Shown here piece after piece: positions 1 to 9,228 of a DNA stretch of 64,000 nt. This DNA is from JAPLHP01 sp963720375 (GTDB lineage: Bacteria; Chloroflexota; Dehalococcoidia; UBA2247; RBG-13-53-26). The stretch is from assembly GCA_963720375.1 (NCBI GenBank), contig CAVRFM010000007.1, positions 40,140 through 104,139 of the forward strand, read 5' to 3'. A program made the position numbers and the translations under genes. Within the stretch, counting starts at the first letter, position 1, and each line of letters opens with the position of its first letter. Below the pieces are notes generated by a model. That model saw only the letters and a program-made list of their open reading frames with translations, did not search any database and was not told where the DNA came from.

Positions 1-84
1 CTCCTGCCAGTTACCCTGCAATGCCAGAGCGATGGCTTTCTTGGCATGGCGTTCTATTTCTGCTCTATTTTCTTGCGGAGACAA
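1..84 (-). CDS. TPR-family protein, N-terminal fragment (runs off window)
   Basis: Reading the minus strand from a TTG at 84 gives an open frame to the window edge, with the segment RHAKKAIALALQGNWQE. Charged helix followed by an A-ALxGNWxEA pattern is typical of the first helix pair of tetratricopeptide-repeat proteins common in Dehalococcoidia. A GAGGTG ribosome-binding sequence sits about 4 bases before the TTG; an in-frame ATG about nine codons upstream is an alternative start. Only about 28 residues are visible, so the family call is inference. The gene would be transcribed divergently from rnc. Confidence 0.5.
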   Translation of the reverse strand, partial: MSPQENRAEIERHAKKAIALALQGNWQE

Positions 85-299
85 TATACACCTCGAAGAA
101 AGGAATGGCATTCTGCATCCATTCCACCAAAGATATCTGATGATTTTAGTGATTGCTGTACCAATTTGCAAGCGCTTTTATGGTTATGTCCATCATTATT
201 CGGCAATCCGAAGCCTGCTTGCTCGGCTATGCCGTTTGGAACATGTCGACTGAATTTCAAACCCTTATTGACAAAAGAGGGGGTAACTCGTTACTCTGA

Positions 300-1004
300 A
301 TGAGGGAAAACTTGAGTATGCCTGACTGGGTTGCAATACAAGAACATCTTGGCGTCACTTTCAATGACTTGTCCCTGTTACAACAGTCTTTTGTGCACCG
401 TTCATATCTCAATGAGAATACCGACTTTACTTTGGGGTCTAACGAGCGGCTTGAGTTTCTGGGTGATGCTTTGCTTAGCCTTGTGGTAGCCGAAAACCTG
501 TACCGGCAGTTCGCTGACCTGGATGAAGGGGAGATGACGAAGCTTCGAGCTGCTTTAGTGCGTCAGGATAGCCTGGCTCAGATGTCTCTGTCTTTAGGGT
601 TGGGGGACTATCTTTATCTGGGCCAGGGTGAAGAGAAGGGTGGTGGTCGTAAGAGGGCCAGAAACCTTGCCTGTGTAATGGAAGCGGTCATAGGTGCTGT
701 TTTCATAGATCAGGGGTTCCATGTTGCCAGTGATTTGGTGATGAGGCTCTTTGGTCGCAGCCTTCGCAAAGTGGCAGAGGAGGGGATGGCCGTTGACCAC
801 AAATCAAAGCTGCAGGAGCTGATTCAGGCAGAAAGGCAGCAGAGGCCAACCTACCGTTTGGTAGGGGCAGTGGGGCCGGACCATGACAAGACTTATTGGG
901 TGGAGGTGGTAGTTGGAGGAGATCTCTTAGGCAGGGGATGTGGCAAGAGCAAACAATCAGCAGAGAAGGAAGCAGCCAAGCAGGCGTTGGAGAGATGGGA
1001 ATAA
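300..1004 (+). CDS. rnc: Ribonuclease III
   Basis: Double-strand-specific endoribonuclease that processes rRNA precursors and structured mRNAs in the cytoplasm. The RNase III signature NERLEFLGDALL is at about residues 48-59 and the second acidic site EAVIGA follows at about 120-127; both carry Mg-binding carboxylates. A C-terminal double-stranded-RNA-binding domain (about 165-233) starts at DHKSKLQELIQ. At 234 residues it has the usual family length. An ATG at 318 is an equally good start (MPDWVAIQEHLGVTF); a TTGACA at 268-273 with a weak -10 at about 292-297 would place the transcript start almost on the 300 ATG and so favours 318. Convergent with ruvA. Confidence 0.97.
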   Translation: MRENLSMPDWVAIQEHLGVTFNDLSLLQQSFVHRSYLNENTDFTLGSNERLEFLGDALLSLVVAENLYRQFADLDEGEMTKLRAALVRQDSLAQMSLSLGLGDYLYLGQGEEKGGGRKRARNLACVMEAVIGAVFIDQGFHVASDLVMRLFGRSLRKVAEEGMAVDHKSKLQELIQAERQQRPTYRLVGAVGPDHDKTYWVEVVVGGDLLGRGCGKSKQSAEKEAAKQALERWE

Positions 1005-1036
1005 GAGCTGTTTACCTGCCAAGGGGTCTCGCATTG

Positions 1037-1621
1037 CTACCTGGCCAGGTTGCGCAAGGCGAGTTTAATCTTGTCCTCCAAACTGAGTTCGGTAGATGGA
1101 GGGATGGCAGCAATAGCCCTGGCTGCATCAGCGGCAGAATAGCCGAGACCGGTTAATGCTGCGATGATCTTATCGCTATCCTCTGCCGGATGATAGCTTA
1201 CCACTAATCCACCCCATCCCTTTTCCAGTTTACTCTTTAGCTCCAGCACTACACGACTGGCTGTCTTCTTGCCCACCCCGGGTACCTGGGTGAGAAGATC
1301 GACATCGCTGCTCAGAATGGCTGAAGCCAACTCCTCGGGGTTGAGGCTGGAAAGCATTGCCATGCCCAACTTGGGGCCAATACCACTGACGCTGGTGAGC
1401 ATCTTGAAAAATTCGCGTTCCTCTTGAGTGAGGAATCCGTAGAGGACTACGCTGTCCTCCTTCCAGTGGAGAAGCGTATGGAGTTGTACTTGTTTTCCTA
1501 CAGGACCTAGCTTGTTTATGCTGGAGGCCGGCAGGTATACCTGAAAACTTATCCCACCCACTTTGATGATGACCGAGTCGGTATTCCGGAGTTCCAGGGT
1601 TCCTTCAACGGCAGCAATCAT
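1037..1621 (-). CDS. ruvA: Holliday junction branch migration protein RuvA
   Basis: RuvA binds four-way junctions as a tetramer and loads the RuvB helicase during recombinational repair. The 194-residue product has an N-terminal OB fold (about 1-62), two helix-hairpin-helix motifs (SGIGPKLGMAML and VPGVGKKTASRVV) and a short C-terminal RuvB-contact domain (about 150-194). The start ATG overlaps the ruvC stop as ATGA (1618-1621), so the two are translationally coupled. ruvB is not in the window. Confidence 0.97.
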   Translation of the reverse strand: MIAAVEGTLELRNTDSVIIKVGGISFQVYLPASSINKLGPVGKQVQLHTLLHWKEDSVVLYGFLTQEEREFFKMLTSVSGIGPKLGMAMLSSLNPEELASAILSSDVDLLTQVPGVGKKTASRVVLELKSKLEKGWGGLVVSYHPAEDSDKIIAALTGLGYSAADAARAIAAIPPSTELSLEDKIKLALRNLAR

Positions 1622-2127
1622 GACGAGTCTCGGTCAACGCCTGCTATCATCTTGGCCAGGTGCTTCTGCCGGAGATGGCATAATGCTACTGCCAGAGCGT
1701 CTGTTGCGTCGCTCGAGCGGGGGATTTGCGTGAGATTCAACTGGATGCATACCATCTGCTGAACCTGTTCTTTCCCACTGCATCCGTAGTCGGCTACTGC
1801 TTGCTTAATCTTAGCTGGTGGGTAGGTATAGACAGGTATGCCTTTATTGCTGGCAGCCAGCATAGCCACTGCCTGTGCTCGGCCTATTGCCAATGCCGAG
1901 CGGATGTTAAGAGCTACGAATGGCTCTTCGACGGCCATTTCTTCGGGCTGGCAGCGATCGAGGATATCTATAAGCCCTTTGTATAATTGGTGTAATCGCT
2001 CAGGCGGAGGAATCCGGTTTGAGACTGTCAGGACTCCGCAATCTAACATTCTTGGCTCATCGTTCTTCTCATCAATCAAACCATAACCCATGGCTATGGT
2101 ACCCGGATCGATGCCAAGAATGCGTAC
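1618..2127 (-). CDS. ruvC: Crossover junction endodeoxyribonuclease RuvC (start codon abnormal)
   Basis: Holliday-junction resolvase; dimeric, Mg-dependent. Acidic residues of the RNase H-like active site are visible: EEPFVAL in the middle and DATDALAVALCH near the C-terminus. The first catalytic Asp lies in VRILGIDPGT, which is encoded upstream of the first ATG (2091). Extending the frame upstream gives ...GTA CGC ATT CTT... with a stop (TAA, 2136-2134) just before, so no ATG, GTG or TTG is available where RuvC proteins normally begin. I set the start at the GTA (2127), where a GTG would be expected; an ACG at 2133, six bases after AGGGGTG, or the ATT at 2121 are alternatives. Starting at 2091 would delete the catalytic Asp. 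yebC lies upstream on the same strand. Confidence 0.9.
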   Translation of the reverse strand, partial: VRILGIDPGTIAMGYGLIDEKNDEPRMLDCGVLTVSNRIPPPERLHQLYKGLIDILDRCQPEEMAVEEPFVALNIRSALAIGRAQAVAMLAASNKGIPVYTYPPAKIKQAVADYGCSGKEQVQQMVCIQLNLTQIPRSSDATDALAVALCHLRQKHLAKMIAGVDRDSS

Positions 2128-2189
2128 TGACGTTTAAGACACCCCTGGTGCAGTCTTGATGTTCCTGTTCATAGTGTGCCAAAACCCCA

Positions 2190-2945
2190 TTATTCCCGGC
2201 CCGCTAACTTCTCCATGACGGCATCAGAGAAGTCGACATTGGAGAATACTCGCTGCACATCGTCCAGCTCCTCAAACCGGTCCAGGAGCTTGAGAACGCG
2301 CAGTGCCCCATCGTCGTCCAGGCCCAGCGTGGTCTTGGGTATCATTGATAGCTCGGCGGAGACTATTTTGGCCTTATTCTGCTCCATGGCCTTACGCACT
2401 GTTTCCAGCATTTGCGGTTGGGTATAGACTTCCATAGAGTCTTTCTCAAGAGTGACATCTTCAGCGCCGGCATCAATAGCAGAGAGAGCCATCGCTTCCG
2501 GATCGTTTTGGCTGGTTTCCACTGTAATTACCCCCTTGGGCTCGAATATCCAGGCTACTCCTCCCGCTTCTGCGAGATTACCCCCACCTCTGGAGAAGAC
2601 ATTGCGTACCTCCTGCGTTGTACGATTGCGGTTGTCTGTCAATGCCTGAACAAGAATGGCTACGCCACCGGGTCCGTAACCTTCGAAACTGACCTCGGTT
2701 AGCGTTGTCCCGGCTCCCGCACCGCTCGCTTTCTTGATGGAGGCGTTAACGTTATCCATTGGCATATTGTTGTCACGGCATTTTTGTACTGCCAACCGAA
2801 GGCGAAAATTGTGTTCGGGGTCGCTTCCTCCTTCACGAACCGCCACCGCAATCTCTCTACCCAACTTGGTAAAGAGCTGCCCCTTCTTAATATCCGTTAC
2901 GCCCTTTTGTCGCTTGATCTTGGACCATTTGGAATGCCCTGACAT
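2190..2945 (-). CDS. yebC: YebC/PmpR family protein (DNA-binding regulator / TACO1-like)
   Basis: Begins with the family hallmark MSGHSKWSKIKRQKG and continues with the characteristic GKLF-type and NNMPMDNV segments. The 251-residue length is normal. Members have been described as transcriptional regulators and, more recently, as translation factors helping ribosomes through difficult proline stretches; the sequence does not decide between these. It lies directly upstream of ruvC-ruvA on the same strand, an arrangement found in many bacteria, so co-transcription is likely. Confidence 0.95.
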   Translation of the reverse strand: MSGHSKWSKIKRQKGVTDIKKGQLFTKLGREIAVAVREGGSDPEHNFRLRLAVQKCRDNNMPMDNVNASIKKASGAGAGTTLTEVSFEGYGPGGVAILVQALTDNRNRTTQEVRNVFSRGGGNLAEAGGVAWIFEPKGVITVETSQNDPEAMALSAIDAGAEDVTLEKDSMEVYTQPQMLETVRKAMEQNKAKIVSAELSMIPKTTLGLDDDGALRVLKLLDRFEELDDVQRVFSNVDFSDAVMEKLAGRE

Positions 2946-3089
2946 ATTTACTCCTCCATTGTCCGCCCAATCATAGCATCTTTGTAGACTGTTTTCGAGC
3001 CATGTATATCATAGGGTATAACAGACAGAAATAGCTATGTCAACGGTTTTTGACTTATGCTCCGATTTGCCTGTATCCTTGAGCGACGA

Positions 3090-3725
3090 ATGATGACTAC
3101 AAACGATAGCGATAGCAAAGACAACAAAGAGGAAGATAAAGGGAAAGAGCCCCGCAAAACCGGACGGTATTTGATTCTGCTATCTGCCCTGATGATCATT
3201 GCGATAGCAGCACTGGCGGTAATTTACCGCAGTGAGTTAAAGGATTTCAAACAATATGGTTACCTCGGTGCTTTTGTGGTTAGCTTCATGGCCGGTGCTA
3301 CCATCATTGTCTATGTCCCCGGCGTGCCACTGGTATTTGCTCTCGGAGGCTTGCTGCCGTATCCCTTCCTTGTTGGTATAGCTGCCGGCCTGGGTGAGGC
3401 ACTCGGGGAGTTCACGGGCTATCTTGCCGGGCGTGGCGGCGGTTCCTTTCTAAAGAACCAGAAACCTGGCAGAATGCAGAGATTATATTCCCGTGTAGAG
3501 GGTTGGATGAAGAAACACGGATACTTGACCCTCTTTCTTGCCTCAGCGGTATTTAATCCCTTCTTCGATCTGATAGGTGCTACGGCAGGGGCCACACGCA
3601 TGTCACCGTGGAAGTTCTACTTAACAGTTGCGGCCGGGAAAATAGTAAAGGGAACCTATGTGGCTTATCTGGGCATGTTGGGAATGAACTATATTCTTGG
3701 ATGGTTCCACTATAAACCACTATAA
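3090..3725 (+). CDS. VTT/SNARE-associated-domain (TVP38/DedA-type) membrane protein
   Basis: Integral membrane protein. A charged, Lys/Glu-rich cytoplasmic N-terminus of about 35 residues is followed by a membrane helix (LILLSALMIIAIAALAV) and the VTT domain with PGVPLVFALGGLLPY and re-entrant-loop-like GEALGEFTGYLAGR. A conserved FNPFFDLIGATAG stretch and a C-terminal membrane helix complete it. DedA/TVP38 relatives act in lipid scrambling or envelope homeostasis; the specific substrate here is unknown. The open frame extends back to 3057, but tandem ATGs at 3090 and 3093 are more plausible starts. Divergent from yebC. Confidence 0.85.
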   Translation: MMTTNDSDSKDNKEEDKGKEPRKTGRYLILLSALMIIAIAALAVIYRSELKDFKQYGYLGAFVVSFMAGATIIVYVPGVPLVFALGGLLPYPFLVGIAAGLGEALGEFTGYLAGRGGGSFLKNQKPGRMQRLYSRVEGWMKKHGYLTLFLASAVFNPFFDLIGATAGATRMSPWKFYLTVAAGKIVKGTYVAYLGMLGMNYILGWFHYKPL

Positions 3726-3759
3726 ATATAAACTACAACTCTGGAGTTGTCTCGTCTGA

Positions 3760-4584
3760 TTGATTCGAAAATTGAAGGTGAATTTGGGTTTTGACCTTTA
3801 TCTATCTCTAATATCGGCAGCACCTGTACGAGCTCGTTCACCATTGATCCTGATTGGGGAAAGGGAAGTCGTCCTTGATGGTCAGATTATATCGTACACA
3901 CTCAAGCGCAGCCATAGAGCAAGGGGCGTCCGGCTTGAGGTGGGAGAACGGGCAGGACTTACAGTAGTAGTGCCCAGGTCGTATAAATTGCAGCAACTTG
4001 ATGAACTGTTAAAGCGAAAGGCATCATGGATATTGGGCAAGACTGCCAAATATGTTCAAAATACGGCTCTTTTTGCTCCCAGGGAGTTAAAGAGCGGGGA
4101 CAGCATCCCTTACCTCGGACAGGAGTTACAGGTTGCAGTCTGTCAGCAGACTGAACATGCTGCCCACATTGAGAGGCGGCAAGACACTCTGGTAATCTGC
4201 CGGGCATCGGAGCAGGACAGGCTCAACTCTTTGATGGAACGGTGGTATCGGACACAAGCTGCAAGACTAATAAAGCAGAAGGTAGGAAGATTGACCGCTC
4301 GATTGGGGCTCAGCTATGTGCGGCTTACTGTACGAGGCCAGAGGACCCGTTGGGGTAGCTGTTCCTGCAAAGGCAACCTCAGTTTTAACTGGAGGCTGAT
4401 AATGGCGCCCGAGCCAGTTGTTGACTATGTCATCATCCATGAAGTTGTCCACTTAAAAGAGCTGAATCATACCAGGCGGTTCTGGGGACTGGTTGCAGAA
4501 CAGTGCCCTTCATGGCGTGAACATAGGAAATGGCTTAATGATCACGGGGCTGAACTTTCTGCCAGGCTGGTATGTCCAGGGTAG
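3760..4584 (+). CDS. YgjP-like (DUF45) zinc metallopeptidase domain protein
   Basis: The C-terminal half holds the zincin motif HEVVHLKELNHTRRFW (HExxH plus a third His), preceded by RTRWGSCSCKGNLSFNWRL, the RWGSC segment typical of the YgjP/WLM group. An N-terminal beta-rich part (YTLKRSHRARGVRLEV) is also typical. Function in this family is poorly defined; some members neighbour restriction systems, which is not the case here. The frame opens at a TTG (3760); a GTG about six codons on (near 3778) or later in-frame starts are possible, as family members commonly begin shortly before the YTL(K/R)RS segment. Confidence 0.85.
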   Translation: MIRKLKVNLGFDLYLSLISAAPVRARSPLILIGEREVVLDGQIISYTLKRSHRARGVRLEVGERAGLTVVVPRSYKLQQLDELLKRKASWILGKTAKYVQNTALFAPRELKSGDSIPYLGQELQVAVCQQTEHAAHIERRQDTLVICRASEQDRLNSLMERWYRTQAARLIKQKVGRLTARLGLSYVRLTVRGQRTRWGSCSCKGNLSFNWRLIMAPEPVVDYVIIHEVVHLKELNHTRRFWGLVAEQCPSWREHRKWLNDHGAELSARLVCPG

Positions 4585-4620
4585 CCTGCTGTTTGGCTCC
4601 TTATCCTGCCATACACCCTG

Positions 4621-5131
4621 CTAGGCTATTGGCTTGCCCTTATCTTCCAGCGCCCTTTTCATCATCTTCAAGATAGTCTCTTCTCTAGTGGCATGCCCTT
4701 CAAGCAGTTGGCGCAGATCCTCGATTCTCTGGTTTATGTTCCACTTGAAGGGTCAACAATTGCTCGTAAGTAGACCCCTCGAGCTTGGTGTTGACTAATG
4801 TCGAGAGGAATCCATCCAGAGCGTTTCTGATGTCTGAGTGTTCGAGCATTAGCGCTCGCATGACGATCTCGCCAAGGAGTGGGGGGAGAGATTTCTCTTC
4901 GAAGGAAAAGTGATTCTTAAGGCCGTCCTGAAGTAAGTGGGCTGTCTGTAGCATTTTGTTCAGCTTTTCGGATATAAGTTCAGGTGGATTGAGCATCCAG
5001 TCGGGTCGTGCCCGCTCCAGGCTTAACAAACCTTCCAGATCATTTACCGAGTCTCCTACAAGTTTTATATGTGTCCTGATGGTCTGATGTTCATCTATGA
5101 GCCGATTGACTATTGTCAGCTTATCCGACAT
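4621..5131 (-). CDS. Hemerythrin-like HHE domain protein (frameshifted)
   Basis: Predicted four-helix bundle cation-binding protein. Helix-associated His/Glu pairs are visible: DEHQTIRTH, LKNHFSFEEKSLPPLL and MLEHSDIRNAL. Hemerythrin-like proteins bind a di-iron centre and act in oxygen, NO or iron handling. The uninterrupted frame stops at 4700, but the other frame directly downstream reads INQRIEDLRQLLEGHATREE and then ILKMMKRALEDKGKPIA before a stop at 4621. This is the expected last helix with its own H-x3-E. The break lies near 4735-4750 (one extra or two missing bases). Treated as one gene of about 170 residues; sequence error or recent decay. Confidence 0.75.
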
Positions 5132-5381
5132 GTTTCACCACCTCTTAACTCAAGGGCAGATGTGTGTCAGTCTCTATTATCTCTGATCTTAACATACTAC
5201 TATTGAATAGCAGGACACTATAGATCAGATCTTTTGTAGAATGACGCCAGAATGATAGCTATTGGCAACCCTTGTGCATGTGGCTATTCTTTTGGGGTAC
5301 ATGCTGAGTTGCCTACGTGCCTCGGAGGGTGTTAAAATTGGCAGTCAATCGAGTCTGATGATCTCAGTTTTACAAGCGTTC

Positions 5382-5458
<77 letters not shown>

Positions 5459-5504
5459 GAGAAATTTAACTTCTAAGTCTCTCCCAATACCTCGGTTAGC
5501 TTTT

Positions 5505-6014
5505 CTACTTCTTTTTCTTTACAGGTTTTGTGTCACTGTCTCGTTTTTTCAGATTTGTTATCCCCTGGCTCTCAAGTTGCTCCCATTCGGCTGTGTTTGC
5601 TTCAATTTCTTCCTTGAATCCCCAGCCAGTTGCCAGAGCGTCGGCCATTTCTTGCCCTGCAGGTATATTCTCACTGTCCAGGCCGTGTTGCAGACGCAAA
5701 ACAAGGTGGGCAAACTGATGGGCTACCTCTCCTAATGCAGCCTTGGGCGATAGCTTCTCCATCTCCCGCCGAAAAACGAGGATGTAGACATTGTGCGTAA
5801 GATCGTGCTTCTCGTGCGGCTGGCAGTGAATTCCTATAATGCGAATGGTACTTGTCCCAGTTGCATAATCTAGTATGCAGATGGTCTCCTGACTTAGCAT
5901 CTGAAATAGCTCGTCATCGATACGGCTGGTGAATTCAGTCAAGACCTTGTCTAACAAGGGACTTATGTTGGCATCGATCGACCATTTCCCTACTTCATAC
6001 CAGGCTTCGCTCAT
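5505..6014 (-). CDS. Conserved hypothetical protein, possible inactive zincin
   Basis: Not recognised as a named family. The 169-residue soluble protein has the segment GEVAHQFAHLVLRLQHG followed about 15 residues later by EMADALATGWGF. This layout resembles minimal zinc peptidases (HExxH followed by an EAD...WGF helix), except that the first motif has Gln where the catalytic Glu should be, so it may be a degenerate or non-enzymatic version. The C-terminus is a Lys-rich tail (KPVKKKK). It stands alone between the tRNA gene and the pab operon. Function unknown. Confidence 0.75.
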   Translation of the reverse strand: MSEAWYEVGKWSIDANISPLLDKVLTEFTSRIDDELFQMLSQETICILDYATGTSTIRIIGIHCQPHEKHDLTHNVYILVFRREMEKLSPKAALGEVAHQFAHLVLRLQHGLDSENIPAGQEMADALATGWGFKEEIEANTAEWEQLESQGITNLKKRDSDTKPVKKKK

Positions 6015-6281
6015 AGTTCAGTGCCTCTCCATTAAAGTTTTGACTATTGGGTCTGGATCAGTCCTCATCTTCTTCGTGAATGATCGGTGAGATTATAGCA
6101 TCTGAATAGCAGATTGTGGTAGTCAGATTTGAGCTAATCTATTTTGTGGCAACTGGGCAACATGCCTTTTCCCTTATTGGTTTAGCTCTGGATCAGGACA
6201 TTATATCCCACTATTTATTATACTTAACTCATATTTTTACTTTGGCATTCAGATCACCATGGCACTTGAGATCAAGAGAAT

Positions 6282-7743
6282 ATGAAGCGTTATCCCCTCA
6301 TTGAAGAGATCTCTACATATCTTACTGCAGCTCAAGCATTCGAGCTTTTTCAGCAACAGCCACCTTGTTTCTTTCTCGACAGCGGTATGGATCTGCTTAA
6401 CCTGGGGCGCTATTCCTTTATTGGCAGCGATCCTTTCATGGTACTGAAGAGCCATGGCAATAAACTCACTCTTATTAGCATGAAGGGAGAAGAGATTAGG
6501 AGGGGTAATCCTCTAAAGGTTCTGGAGGAATTGTTGCAGAGATATGCCCTGGAACCCTGCCCACCCTCTATACCTCTTACAGGAGGAGCAATAGGATACT
6601 TCGGTTATGACCTGTGTCATTTTATCGAAAATGTTCCCTCCACGGCCATAGACGACCTTCAACTTCCGGAGTGCTATATGGCTTTTTATGACGTCACCCT
6701 CGCCTTTGATCACCTTGAGCAGAAAACATATATAGCCTCCAGTGGCTTTCCGGAACAGGATGAAGAGAAAAGGCTAAGAAGGGCTGCTGAACGCATCCAG
6801 GAAGTGAAGGAAAGGCTGCTGGCCCAACCTTCCAAGCCGGGTTGTCGCCCATGGCATCACTCTGAATGCCTTATATCCCGCAGGGAATAAGGCATTGGTG
6901 ACGACTCTGCGATCCAATTTTACCCACCAGGGATATCTCAGGGCAGTAGAGGCTGTAAGAGAGTACATTGCCAGCGGGGATATCTTCCAGGTCAATCTCT
7001 CCCAGAGATTTGAGGGTGATCTTCCCCTCCCGCCCTATGAGATCTATCAACACCTGAGGAATATCAATCCGGCTCCCTTCGCTGCCTATCTCGATTTTGA
7101 TGAGGTAATCGTACTCAGTGCCTCACCGGAGAGATTCCTCAAAGTGGAGGGTGACCGTGTTGAAACTCGCCCAATGAAGGGCACTCGACCCCGGGGAAGT
7201 TCTGTAGCAGAAGATGAAGCTCTGGCAAGAGAACTGCAGAGTAGCACTAAGGATAAGGCTGAGAATGTTATGATCGTTGATCTAGAAAGAAATGATCTCG
7301 GAAGGGTCTGCCGCTTTGGCACTGTGAAAGTAAGGGAATTGTGGACCCTGGAGAAGTATGCTACAGTATTCCAGCTCACTTCCTGTGTGGAGGGGAGACT
7401 GAGCCACGATAAGAACAGGATCGATTTACTGAAAGCCTGTTTCCCCGGTGGCTCTATTACTGGTGCTCCAAAGGTGCGAGCCATGGAGATCATCGATGAA
7501 TTGGAACCCACCAGGAGAGGCATCTATACTGGCTCCATCGGCTACTTAAGCTTTAACGGTGCAATGGATCTCAACATCGCCATTCGCACTATCCTGGTCA
7601 AGAATGGGAAGGTATATTTTCAGGTAGGCGGGGGAATCATTTATGATTCTGAGCCGGAGGCAGAGTATAGGGAAACGCTGGATAAGGCTAAAGCTTTGTT
7701 CCAGGCTCTAAGTCTGCCACCTCATATAGCAAAGACAGCATGA
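6282..7743 (+). CDS. pabB: Aminodeoxychorismate synthase component I (frameshifted)
   Basis: Converts chorismate plus ammonia (from PabA) to 4-amino-4-deoxychorismate in folate synthesis. The N-terminal part (6282-6890) has the component-I opening with GRYSFIGSDP and LTGGAIGYFGYDL; the C-terminal part (6895-7743) holds the chorismate-binding domain with SGDIFQVNLSQRF, GTRPRG, DLERNDLGRVC and GGSITGAPKVRAMEII. The halves are in different frames, and the break falls in the linker between about 6830 and 6890, so together they make one roughly 485-residue enzyme. TrpE is the main alternative, but the following pabA and pabC favour PabB. The 3' end overlaps pabA by four bases. Confidence 0.85.
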
Positions 7744-8333
7744 TCCTGATTATCGATAATTACGATTCCTTCGTTTACAATCTTGCCCAGTATGTGGGGG
7801 AGCTGGGGTGGGATCCCATTGTCTGCCGCAATGACTGCATAACTTTAGAGGAGATAGATAAATTAGCACCCACCCACATTATCATCTCGCCGGGCCCGGG
7901 AACTCCTCTGGGAGCGGGGATTTCCAATGATGTGGTACGACATTTTGCTGGACGGATTCCTCTTTTGGGTGTTTGCCTGGGGCATCAATGTATCGGGCAT
8001 GTCTATGGTGAGGCAATCACCAGATATACCCCAACGCATGGTAAGACTTCTTTCATCTATCATGATGGTAGAACTATATTCCGTGACCTTCCTAATCCCA
8101 TCGAGGCCGGACGGTACCACTCACTGGGGATCAAGGTAGGAAGTATACCATTCTGCCTTGAAATTTCGGCTCAGACAGCCGCTGGCGAAATCATGGGAGT
8201 GCGACACAAGGATCATATTGTGGAAGGGGTTCAGTTCCATCCGGAATCTATCCTTACCAGCACCGGACACAAGCTGCTGGACAACTTCCTGCACTTCTCC
8301 TCTCCTTTCTGGGATTCAAAAGAGAAAACATAA
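7740..8333 (+). CDS. pabA: Aminodeoxychorismate/anthranilate synthase glutaminase component
   Basis: Class I glutamine amidotransferase that feeds ammonia to PabB. Catalytic triad residues are visible: Cys in LLGVCLGHQCIG and His/Glu in VEGVQFHPESILTSTG. The oxyanion segment SPGPGTPLGAG is also present. Length (197 residues) is typical. It starts four bases inside the end of pabB (ATGA overlap) and is followed after ten bases by pabC, so the three form one operon. In many bacteria one such subunit also serves anthranilate synthase; no trp genes are nearby. Confidence 0.92.
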   Translation: MILIIDNYDSFVYNLAQYVGELGWDPIVCRNDCITLEEIDKLAPTHIIISPGPGTPLGAGISNDVVRHFAGRIPLLGVCLGHQCIGHVYGEAITRYTPTHGKTSFIYHDGRTIFRDLPNPIEAGRYHSLGIKVGSIPFCLEISAQTAAGEIMGVRHKDHIVEGVQFHPESILTSTGHKLLDNFLHFSSPFWDSKEKT

Positions 8334-8343
8334 GGGTAGGCGA

Positions 8344-9228
8344 GTGGGAAATATCGTATATCTTAATGGCTCTCTTATGCCTCTCTCGCAAGCCAGTCTT
8401 TCTCCTCTGGATTATGGATTTTTCTATGGCTATGGGCTATTCGAAACCATGCGCGCCTATTCCGGGCATATCTTTTGCCTTGAAAGGCATCTCGCCCGGC
8501 TCTATCGCTCAGCGAAGTTCCTGGGTGTAGGTTTAGAGAATATCCCTGATTTAAAAGAAGTCCTCTATAATACTCTGCGTGCTAACGAGCTATCCGGTGC
8601 GCGTATTAGACTCACTCTATCCGGTGGTCATGGAGAGCCAGTACCTGACGTTGCTGTCAACCAAAACCCTACTGTGTTTATTGTAGCCAGAGGCTATGTT
8701 CCTTATCCTGATCAGGTCTATCAGCACGGGATTAAAGCCATCGTATCCCGTATCCGGCGAAATACCCAGTCACCGGCTTCAGGAATAAAGTCGCTCAGCT
8801 ATCTGGATAGCTTATTAGCGCGAAGAGAAGCTCGAGCAGACGGTGCTGATGAGGCCATCCTGCTCAATGAGCAAGGGCTTGTATCCGAGGGTAGCACCAG
8901 CAATATATTCATGATTTCGGGCAATATGCTGTTTACACCTGGCGATGGCAGTGGAATTATACCCGGAGTTACCCGGGAAGTGATCCTGGAACTGGCCATT
9001 TCCAAGGGGATCAAGACGGTGGAGCAAAAAATAACCTTAGAGGACCTTATTCAGGCCGATGAGGCTTTCTGTACCAATTCGCTTGTCGAGGTGCTGCCAA
9101 TCAGCAGGATCGGCGAACAGAGTGTTGGCTCAGGAGAGCCAGGTATAGTAACAAGGAAGCTTATGGCTGCCTACAAAGAACTGGTAGACAGAGCGATAAT
9201 GACATTTGGAGAAACAGGAGCATCATGA
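8344..9228 (+). CDS. pabC: Class IV PLP aminotransferase/lyase, probable aminodeoxychorismate lyase
   Basis: Fold-type IV PLP enzyme. The PLP lysine lies in GIKSLSYLDSLLARREA, followed by LLNEQGLVSEGSTSNIF and the phosphate-binding GIIPGVTREVILELA. In this context it most likely removes pyruvate from aminodeoxychorismate to release p-aminobenzoate. Branched-chain or D-amino acid aminotransferase are sequence-level alternatives; position after pabB-pabA favours PabC. The start chosen is GTG 8344 (product begins VGNIVYLNG), with AGGG/AGGCGA just upstream; the frame remains open further back into pabA. Confidence 0.85.
   Translation: MGNIVYLNGSLMPLSQASLSPLDYGFFYGYGLFETMRAYSGHIFCLERHLARLYRSAKFLGVGLENIPDLKEVLYNTLRANELSGARIRLTLSGGHGEPVPDVAVNQNPTVFIVARGYVPYPDQVYQHGIKAIVSRIRRNTQSPASGIKSLSYLDSLLARREARADGADEAILLNEQGLVSEGSTSNIFMISGNMLFTPGDGSGIIPGVTREVILELAISKGIKTVEQKITLEDLIQADEAFCTNSLVEVLPISRIGEQSVGSGEPGIVTRKLMAAYKELVDRAIMTFGETGAS

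Noticed and set aside
6282..7743. Calling this gene trpE
   Set aside because: Sequence alone cannot exclude it, but the adjoining pabA and class IV lyase and the absence of other trp genes favour pabB.
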